Source: Neisseriaceae bacterium (GTDB taxonomy: Bacteria > Pseudomonadota > Gammaproteobacteria > Burkholderiales > Neisseriaceae). Taken from it: a DNA stretch of 20,875 bases. Numbering within the stretch: position 1 is the stretch's first letter; the number at the start of each line of letters is the position of its first letter. The DNA lies in the NCBI GenBank assembly GCA_017446355.1, contig JAFSQZ010000201.1, positions 1-20,875 of the forward strand. Reading direction: 5' to 3'. Positions 15,993-20,875 of this stretch are shown here, piece by piece. The notes beneath the pieces are model-generated. The model made no database searches. It had not been told where the DNA came from and saw nothing but the letters and a program-made list of their open reading frames with translations. Position numbers and translations under genes: made by a program.

Positions 15993-16991
15993 ATGACAAC
16001 AATTAGCAAAAATTCAGTAAACTATCTCACTGTTGACAACAATGATGATGGGCAACGACTGGATAATTATTTAATCAAAATATTAAAAGGCGTGCCAAAA
16101 AGTCATATTCAACGAATGATTCGTGCAGGTGAAGTACGCATCAATAAAGGACGCGTTAAAGCAGAAACCCGTGTTTTAACAGGTGATGTCGTGCGCATTC
16201 CGCCGATTCGTATTGCTGAAAAACATTCAGGCTGCCTGAAAAATGATGTTTCCAAAAAAAATATTCCTGCCAAAACTTTTGAAATTGTGTTTGAAGACGA
16301 TGCTTTATTGGTCATCAATAAGCCAAGTGGTGTTGCCGTACACGGTGGAAGTGGCGTAAGTTTTGGTGTGATTGAGCAGTTACGCCAAGCACGTCCTGAA
16401 TGCAAGTATTTAGAATTGGTACATCGTTTGGATAAAGACACAAGCGGTTTGTTGATGATTGCTAAAAAACGCAGTGCTTTGGTCAAACTACACGAAATGT
16501 TGCGTAACGAACACCCCAAAAAAGTATATTGGGCATTAGGTGTAGGCAAATGGCAAAACCAACTTCGCCACGTTAAATTGCCTTTATTAAAATACACAGG
16601 CAGCGCAGGCGAAAAAATGGTGCGCGTGAGCAATGAAACAGATGGTCAATCTGCGCATACGATTTTTAAAGTATTGAAAACCTTTTCAGGCAGCCTAACG
16701 CATTCTGTTGGCATTTCACAATTAACCTTACTGGAAGCAACTTTAATCACAGGCAGAACCCATCAAATCCGCGTACATATGCAAGCACAACAATGTGCGA
16801 TTGCTGGTGATGAACGCTATGGCGACTACCAAGCCAATAAACGTTTGCAAAAAATTGGCTTAAAACGAATGTTTTTGCACGCACATCAATTGGTTTTAAA
16901 ACACCCACTCACTCAAGAACCTTTAAACCTAATCGCTCCGCTGCCTGAACATTTACAACGTTTTTTAGAAAAATTAGATACGCTTGAATAA
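15993..16991 (+). CDS. rluC: 23S rRNA pseudouridine synthase (RluC type)
   Basis: RluC makes pseudouridines at 955, 2504 and 2580 of 23S rRNA (E. coli numbering). The 332-residue protein has an N-terminal S4 RNA-binding domain (about 20-80, VPKSHIQRMIRAGEVRING-like with R-I-N-K-G-R) and a catalytic domain with the essential aspartate in VHRLDKDTSGLLM. TGRTHQIRVHMQ is the conserved third motif. It stands divergent from rne, a common arrangement in Proteobacteria. DUS words lie in frame at 16226-16240 (HSGCLKN) and partly near 16685 (FSGSLTH). RluC fits better than RluD from the S4 region and the neighbour. Confidence 0.92.
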   Translation: MTTISKNSVNYLTVDNNDDGQRLDNYLIKILKGVPKSHIQRMIRAGEVRINKGRVKAETRVLTGDVVRIPPIRIAEKHSGCLKNDVSKKNIPAKTFEIVFEDDALLVINKPSGVAVHGGSGVSFGVIEQLRQARPECKYLELVHRLDKDTSGLLMIAKKRSALVKLHEMLRNEHPKKVYWALGVGKWQNQLRHVKLPLLKYTGSAGEKMVRVSNETDGQSAHTIFKVLKTFSGSLTHSVGISQLTLLEATLITGRTHQIRVHMQAQQCAIAGDERYGDYQANKRLQKIGLKRMFLHAHQLVLKHPLTQEPLNLIAPLPEHLQRFLEKLDTLE

Positions 16992-17096
16992 CTGGTTTTA
17001 TATTTTTAAAACATTAGTTAAACCTTGCGAAAATGGTAAGTCAGCAATTTCTTAAACCAATCTAATACAACCCTAAATTTTCAATAGAAACCATTT

Positions 17097-17600
17097 ATGA
17101 AATCAGCAAAAACCTTGTATAAAGTATTGTCCGAATGGGAAAGTGGCAAGGAAGAAATTCGCTATTCATTAAAAATTCCCAAATCTTCCAAACGCTTTCA
17201 TTCAGATGTTATTTCCCAAATAGTAAGCTGTATATTTATCTTTGCTGTACTTATGTTTTCAGGGGATTTTTCGTTTTCTTCTTCGTTGATAATGGTTGTT
17301 GCTTTATTCACTTTTTTCTCTTTCGCTTGGGGCTGGAAATACAACACTTATTTTTTTATCATCAACCGTAAAACACAAAAAATACGGTATTGGAGTATTA
17401 GCAACAGTGCATATGGTGCTAGTAAATACCACGAATATATTGTTTTGCCAGCTTTTCTGCTGCCTGAAACAAGTAATCAACACGAAATAGATGAATACAT
17501 CAAAATACGCGAAACCTTGCAACAAAAAATCAGTGCAGAAACAGGTTGGACATTTAAAGAAAATTATCAAACCGAAAGTAGACACGAATTATTCAAATAA
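17097..17600 (+). CDS. Hypothetical protein with two membrane helices
   Basis: I do not recognise this 167-residue protein. A charged N-terminus (about 38 residues, SEWESGKEEIRYSL) is followed by two hydrophobic helices at about 39-55 and 61-80 and then a cytoplasm-type C-terminal half rich in charged and aromatic residues (RKTQKIRYWSISNSAYGASK, ending in an amphipathic helix). Composition is AT-rich like the core genes. There is no good ribosome binding site. A partial DUS (CTGCCTGAA, 17460-17468) is read in frame. Its stop codon touches the start of the 161-bp direct repeat of the toxin cassettes. The topology would suit an accessory of the cassette region, but nothing shows this. Confidence 0.6.
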   Translation: MKSAKTLYKVLSEWESGKEEIRYSLKIPKSSKRFHSDVISQIVSCIFIFAVLMFSGDFSFSSSLIMVVALFTFFSFAWGWKYNTYFFIINRKTQKIRYWSISNSAYGASKYHEYIVLPAFLLPETSNQHEIDEYIKIRETLQQKISAETGWTFKENYQTESRHELFK

Positions 17601-17761
17601 AGCAAGGTAGCGTGGGCAATTTGTTGCCCACGCGTTTAATCAATTTCAGGCAGCCTGAAATCAGTTTATTGGGTTTGTCAATAAACTATTTTATGTGGCG
17701 AAAATTTATTCAAGTTAGTTAAGGAAAACAACAATGCACTTAAAACCCAAATTAAAACGCG
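17601..17761 (+). repeat. 161-bp direct repeat, copy 1, at head of toxin cassette 1
   Basis: It is near-identical to 20715-20875 (mismatches seen at 17611, 17710 and 17760; no indels). It contains three stacked inverted repeats: GTGGGCAA-TTTG-TTGCCCAC (17612-17631), the DUS palindrome (17645-17659) and AGTTTATTG-7 nt-CAATAAACT (17663-17687). AAGGAAAACAACA then leads to ATG 17734 and the leader MHLKPKLKR. The copies are 3114 bp apart. Confidence 0.9.
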
Positions 17762-17925
17762 TGGGCAACAAAGTTGCCCACCCTACGCTTGCTAATCAGC
17801 CGATTCTGCTGATTGTTCATCCGAGAACGAAGATTGCAGAGCCTGTGCAAAAAATGGTTAGAGATTCAAAAGGTAAAATTCGAATCTTTGATCCGCAAAC
17901 CAAAAAATTAACCGACTATAAGTAA
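17734..17925 (+). CDS. Truncated nuclease-toxin C-terminus with repeat-encoded leader
   Basis: The 63-residue product is composite. Residues 1-9 (MHLKPKLKR) come from the 161-bp direct repeat, and the next eight or so (VGNKVAHP) are encoded by a second palindromic repeat, GTGGGCAAC-AAA-GTTGCCCAC (17761-17781). Residues from about 20 on (QPILLIVHPRTK...IRIFDPQTKKL) align with the last 45 residues of the toxin ending at 19730 (TPVHLVVSPKTK...VLIFDSKTNQF). The nuclease motif is absent, so it should be inactive as a toxin. It has a good AAGGA ribosome binding site and is 12 bp upstream of an immunity-type gene, so it may serve to drive translation of that gene. It may equally be a recombination scar. 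Confidence 0.65.
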   Translation: MHLKPKLKRVGNKVAHPTLANQPILLIVHPRTKIAEPVQKMVRDSKGKIRIFDPQTKKLTDYK

Positions 17926-17937
17926 AAAGGAACCCAT

Positions 17938-18867
17938 ATGTTTAAAAACACCATTTTTATGCAGTTTTTTTTACCAGATACTGAGCTATTTATATCGGAC
18001 TTTAGCAAAATGTTACTGGAATACGATTCCATTGTGACTACTGCCAAACCCACACATTGGGGCTTATACGAGCCGGTGCGGCGTTTTGACGAGGATTTTT
18101 TAAAAAAATTGCATGAAGAGGCGGCAGAAGATGAATTTGCGCCTGAACTGCAAACCTTAAACTGGAAAATACGCAATTGGAAAATCAAAAAAGTAAAAAA
18201 ACAGCCTTGGGATTTTTTAGGAAACGGTTGGTTTTCTGCTGCCCGCATGCTGGTCGATGATTCACCTTTGCATATGATGGAAGGTCTTGCCATCAAAGAT
18301 GACATGAGTGGAGATGTTGATTTTTCAGAATTGTATGCTTATTTCAAATATCGGTTGCAACATAACCAAGCCGACTATGCTTTTATCGAATATATGACCC
18401 GCCAACGCTTAATGGATTATTTGGGTATCAATTGTTGTACATACAATGGTGAAGAAACGGAAGAGCCAAATATGTATGTCACCACGCACGAACTGCGCCA
18501 CTGGCTGCCCAACCTGCCTTGGCTGGCTTATTTCGGCAGGCCTTATGTCGAACTGTTCGGTGAAGAAAAACTCGCCAATGCTCCTGTTTATCGGGTGGAA
18601 AAAATCGGCGAAGGCTACCTGCTTCAGCTGACCGAACACATTGCCGATATGGAAACTGACTACCCAAGTTATCGGGTCAAAGAGCAAGAAGTGAAAGCTT
18701 ATTTACACCCCAACGCGTTTTATAATCGGGAAAAAGGCTACAGCTTGGATATTCTCAAAGCGCATTTAGAAAAATACACCATTCCTCAGCCAGGTAGTGT
18801 ATTTGACACGCCAAATTTTACGGAACTGAGGCAAGGGCTGTTGAGGCGTGAGCAACAAACTCCTTAA
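17938..18867 (+). CDS. Immunity-type protein of cassette 1
   Basis: This 309-residue soluble protein has no signal peptide or helices. Its C-terminal half parallels the protein ending at 20675: LP-x-L-x-W-x-x-x-FG-x-x-Y-x-ELFG-x-EKL, then AP-x-Y-x-VE, QL-x-E, and a final PG-x-V-x-(D/N)-x-P-x-F. The N-terminal halves are much more divergent. It lies directly after a toxin C-terminus fragment with AAAGGA before the ATG, the position of an immunity gene in polymorphic toxin loci. I infer that it neutralises a nuclease toxin of the same class whose gene is now lost here. About 18480-18690 is visibly more GC-rich than the flanks, suggesting mosaic origin. I do not assign an immunity family number. 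Confidence 0.6.
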   Translation: MFKNTIFMQFFLPDTELFISDFSKMLLEYDSIVTTAKPTHWGLYEPVRRFDEDFLKKLHEEAAEDEFAPELQTLNWKIRNWKIKKVKKQPWDFLGNGWFSAARMLVDDSPLHMMEGLAIKDDMSGDVDFSELYAYFKYRLQHNQADYAFIEYMTRQRLMDYLGINCCTYNGEETEEPNMYVTTHELRHWLPNLPWLAYFGRPYVELFGEEKLANAPVYRVEKIGEGYLLQLTEHIADMETDYPSYRVKEQEVKAYLHPNAFYNREKGYSLDILKAHLEKYTIPQPGSVFDTPNFTELRQGLLRREQQTP

Positions 18868-18883
18868 AGTTTGAGCATAAAAA

Positions 18884-18911
18884 GCGTAGGGTGGGCACTT
18901 TCTGCCTACCC
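18884..18911. repeat. Degenerate GTAGGGTGGGCA hairpin repeat
   Basis: GGGTGGGCA (18889-18897) pairs with TGCCTACCC (18903-18911) with one mismatch, preceded by GCGTA. It is related to the hairpins at 17612-17631, 17761-17788 and 20726-20745, and it separates cassette 1 from cassette 2. Confidence 0.65.
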
Positions 18912-18974
18912 AATTTAATTAACATGGCTATCTATACTTATTAAAAACTAGCACACGTAGGTACTGTAGTAGCT

Positions 18975-19730
18975 TTGAGTGGGGGAGATGTAAATACAGC
19001 AACGGCTGCAGCAGATATTGCGGTTAAAGAGAATTTTTTGAGAGCCCTGACTAGTGCTACCAAAGTATTATATAAAGTTTTTAAAACTGCTGCCGATGTC
19101 AAACAAAAAACTGGAAAAATTGATTTTCAAAACTTCCAAAAAATTGTTAAAGATAGCGGATCAAATGAGCTAATCGGTATAGCTGGAGATTTATATACCG
19201 TTTTCAGTAAAAACTCTACCCCAACAGACCGTTTGACTGCTGCCATTGACTTACTAACAGGTTTAGAAACCAACAGTAAGGGAAATAAATATGTTTCTGC
19301 AGAGGCGAAGAAGTATTTACAAGATAAAACTACCCTTTTGCAACATAAAGCTAAAATGCAGAACAACTTTAAAGGTGGACGCGTATTTGAATCCCAAGGT
19401 ACACGAGCTTACGCGGCTAAATATAATTTAGATTTGAATCAGCTGGCGAAGAAAGCAAGAACGGAAAATGTAGATGGAGATTTGGTCACGATTATTCCTG
19501 ATATTACAGTCAGGGGTAAAAAGTCCATGCTTGTGGAATTTAAGGATGTTCAGATTATTAGGTCGACACCTCAAATCAGAGCGTATATGGCATCTAAAAC
19601 TCCCGTTCATTTAGTGGTAAGCCCCAAGACGAAAACGATAACAAGCAATATCGTTGAAAGGATACGTCAGCAAGGCGGTGATGTATTGATATTTGACAGT
19701 AAAACGAATCAATTCAAACAATGGAAATAA
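18975..19730 (+). CDS. Orphan polymorphic-toxin C-terminus, restriction-endonuclease fold (Tox-REase-7-like)
   Basis: The frame is open from 18945 after a TAA. The first available start is TTG 18975, with no ribosome binding site, so the gene may be a silent cassette. The N-terminal part (VVALSGGDVNTATAAADIAVKEN) resembles the pretoxin segment of filamentous haemagglutinin/CDI proteins, with VKEN in place of VENN. A helical linker follows (about 25-125). The C-terminal domain has GRVFESQGTRAYAA, then IIPDITVRGKKSMLVEFKDV with D176, E188 and K190 as a PD-(D/E)XK site, then HLVVSPKTK and GGDVLIFD. This pattern matches Tox-REase-7 domains, predicted DNases or RNases. There is no secretion signal or TPS domain. 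The immunity gene begins 3 bp downstream. Confidence 0.7.
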   Translation: MSGGDVNTATAAADIAVKENFLRALTSATKVLYKVFKTAADVKQKTGKIDFQNFQKIVKDSGSNELIGIAGDLYTVFSKNSTPTDRLTAAIDLLTGLETNSKGNKYVSAEAKKYLQDKTTLLQHKAKMQNNFKGGRVFESQGTRAYAAKYNLDLNQLAKKARTENVDGDLVTIIPDITVRGKKSMLVEFKDVQIIRSTPQIRAYMASKTPVHLVVSPKTKTITSNIVERIRQQGGDVLIFDSKTNQFKQWK

Positions 19731-19733
19731 AAG

Positions 19734-20675
19734 ATGGAAAATTTAAAATTTAAACAATCCGTAAATGTTCAATTGTTATCACGAAAAACTATGCGTAATT
19801 TGGATGATTTTTTAACGATGATTCAAATTCATATTGATTCTTTACCTGAATTACCCATTGATGAATGGCTGTCATGGAGTAAAAAAGGCATTTATCAATG
19901 GAATGAAACAAGCATCCAAAAAATATACGATATGTTCCATCATAATTTTGAGCATATGGAAAAATATACGGAATATGGAACATTTGATATACAGTGGAAA
20001 CATCAAAAAAAGATTAAAGCCGAAGGCATGTGGACTCCGGGTTTTCTTAGCAATGCATTAAATATTTTTAGACACGGAAGCGACCGTTTTACTTATGAGT
20101 TCAATCATCTACCATGTGATGTGCCAGTACGTTACCTAAAACAAGCTGCCGTACCTTTGGCTGTGGATTTTGCTTTTATTGATACCATGACTGAAGAATA
20201 CAGAATGCGTTATCAACCAGAACAGGAGCGTTACCTGTATTGCATTGGAAGGTCGTATGCTTTCTATGCGGCAACAATTGAGCTTATTCACTGTCTTCCT
20301 GATATGTACTGGGGTGTAGTTTTCGGTAAAGCGTACAGCGAATTGTTTGGTATGGATAAACTGCTATCAGCGCCTGCCTACTACGTTGAACAGCTCTCCG
20401 ATGATGCGGTTTATATTCAGCTTTCGGAAACTTTAGGTGATGTACTCACTGATTTTGATGGTGTACAAGTTGTGCGGGAAAAGGTAAAAGAACATTTGGG
20501 CAATGCTTTTTTCAAACCTGAATTGGCTTATTCGATCCGCTCCGGCACCCCTGCCGATGAAGCCCCTTTCTACGAGCCGCCGGAACCCGGTCTCGTTTAC
20601 AATGTACCCAAGTTCCAATTGGAAAAAGACCGTTATGTAGATTGGGAAGATACTTGGCGGGGTAAAGAAGAGTAG
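19734..20675 (+). CDS. Immunity-type protein of cassette 2
   Basis: The ATG is 3 bp after the toxin stop, with GGAAA/AAAAG as ribosome binding site, so it is tightly coupled to the toxin. The 313-residue soluble protein shares its C-terminal architecture with the cassette 1 protein: VFGKAYSELFG-x-DKL, AP-x-YYVEQL, QL-x-ETL, REKVKEHL, NAFF and EPGLVYNVPKF. The N-terminal 150 residues differ, as expected if they determine toxin specificity. Position and pairing imply that it inhibits the nuclease encoded upstream. The 3' end (about 20540-20600) is much richer in GC than the AT-rich 5' half, so the gene looks mosaic. Confidence 0.65.
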   Translation: MENLKFKQSVNVQLLSRKTMRNLDDFLTMIQIHIDSLPELPIDEWLSWSKKGIYQWNETSIQKIYDMFHHNFEHMEKYTEYGTFDIQWKHQKKIKAEGMWTPGFLSNALNIFRHGSDRFTYEFNHLPCDVPVRYLKQAAVPLAVDFAFIDTMTEEYRMRYQPEQERYLYCIGRSYAFYAATIELIHCLPDMYWGVVFGKAYSELFGMDKLLSAPAYYVEQLSDDAVYIQLSETLGDVLTDFDGVQVVREKVKEHLGNAFFKPELAYSIRSGTPADEAPFYEPPEPGLVYNVPKFQLEKDRYVDWEDTWRGKEE

Positions 20676-20714
20676 GTAAACAGCCTACCTGAAACGCCTG
20701 TGATCATATAGTTA

Positions 20715-20875
20715 AGCAAGGTAGGGTGGGCAATTTGTTGCCCACGCGTTTAATCAATTTCAGGCAGCCTGAAATCAGTTTATTGGGTTTGTCAATAAAC
20801 TATTTTATGTGGCGAAAATTTATCCAAGTTAGTTAAGGAAAACAACAATGCACTTAAAACCCAAATTAAAACGGG
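20715..20875 (+). repeat. 161-bp direct repeat, copy 2, at head of a further cassette
   Basis: It is almost identical to 17601-17761 with an offset of 3114 bp, including the hairpin at 20726-20745, the DUS palindrome at 20759-20773, the AGTTTATTG/CAATAAACT inverted repeat and the ribosome binding site. It is still matching at the window edge, so its true length is unknown. Confidence 0.9.
20848..20875 (+). CDS. Start of next cassette ORF (partial, leader MHLKPKLKR)
   Basis: The ATG at 20848 follows AAGGAAAACAACA and encodes the same nine residues as the leader at 17734. It then runs off the window. By analogy it should continue into another toxin C-terminus or fragment. Confidence 0.55.

Noticed and set aside
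17601..20875. CRISPR-like array
   Set aside because: The repeats are 161 bp long and 3 kb apart, with genes rather than short spacers between them.

Overview
The window is chromosomal DNA from a low-GC member of the Neisseriaceae. The best clue is a 15-bp near-palindrome, TTCAGGC(A/T)GCCTGAA, scattered through genes and spacers. It carries the DNA uptake sequence (DUS) dialects AGGCAGCCTGAA and AGGCTGCCTGAA on opposite strands, known from Kingella, Simonsiella and Alysiella. I cannot fix the genus; the AT-rich composition leans towards Simonsiella or Alysiella.

Region 1 (1-1647) is an accessory patch with no DUS. It holds the end of a transposase, the 3' part of a DUF4868/KwaB-like gene that appears cut by that element, an intact four-helix membrane protein that may be its KwaA-like partner, a strong hairpin terminator, and one copy of a MITE-like repeat.

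Region 2 (1648-16991) is conserved core. polA and purU lie on the minus strand. dxr and pdxA form a translationally coupled plus-strand pair that converges on alr. Then come the ribosomal protein/tRNA modification operon rpsP-rimM-trmD-rplS, metF, rne on the minus strand and rluC. Themes are one-carbon folate chemistry (purU, metF), the DXP/pyridoxal phosphate link (dxr, pdxA, and PLP-dependent alr), and translation and RNA maturation. Noteworthy details are a DNA polymerase I whose proofreading domain has lost its catalytic residues, a 21-bp perfect DUS-built terminator between metF and rne, and several copies of a short inverted-repeat element in spacers.

Region 3 (17097-20875) is accessory again: a small two-helix membrane protein, then an array of orphan toxin C-terminus/immunity cassettes. 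Unit 1 keeps only the last ~45 residues of a nuclease toxin plus a full immunity-type gene. Unit 2 keeps a pretoxin-like VENN-type segment, a restriction-endonuclease-fold toxin (D176, E188, K190) and a divergent immunity paralogue. A 161-bp direct repeat (17601-17761 and 20715-20875, period 3114 bp) precedes unit 1 and follows unit 2. It carries three stacked inverted repeats, a ribosome binding site and a nine-codon leader, and the second copy seems to open another unit beyond the window. The layout resembles silent donor cassettes of two-partner-secretion/CDI or Maf systems, but the repeat with its built-in leader is unusual and is the best candidate here for something undescribed.
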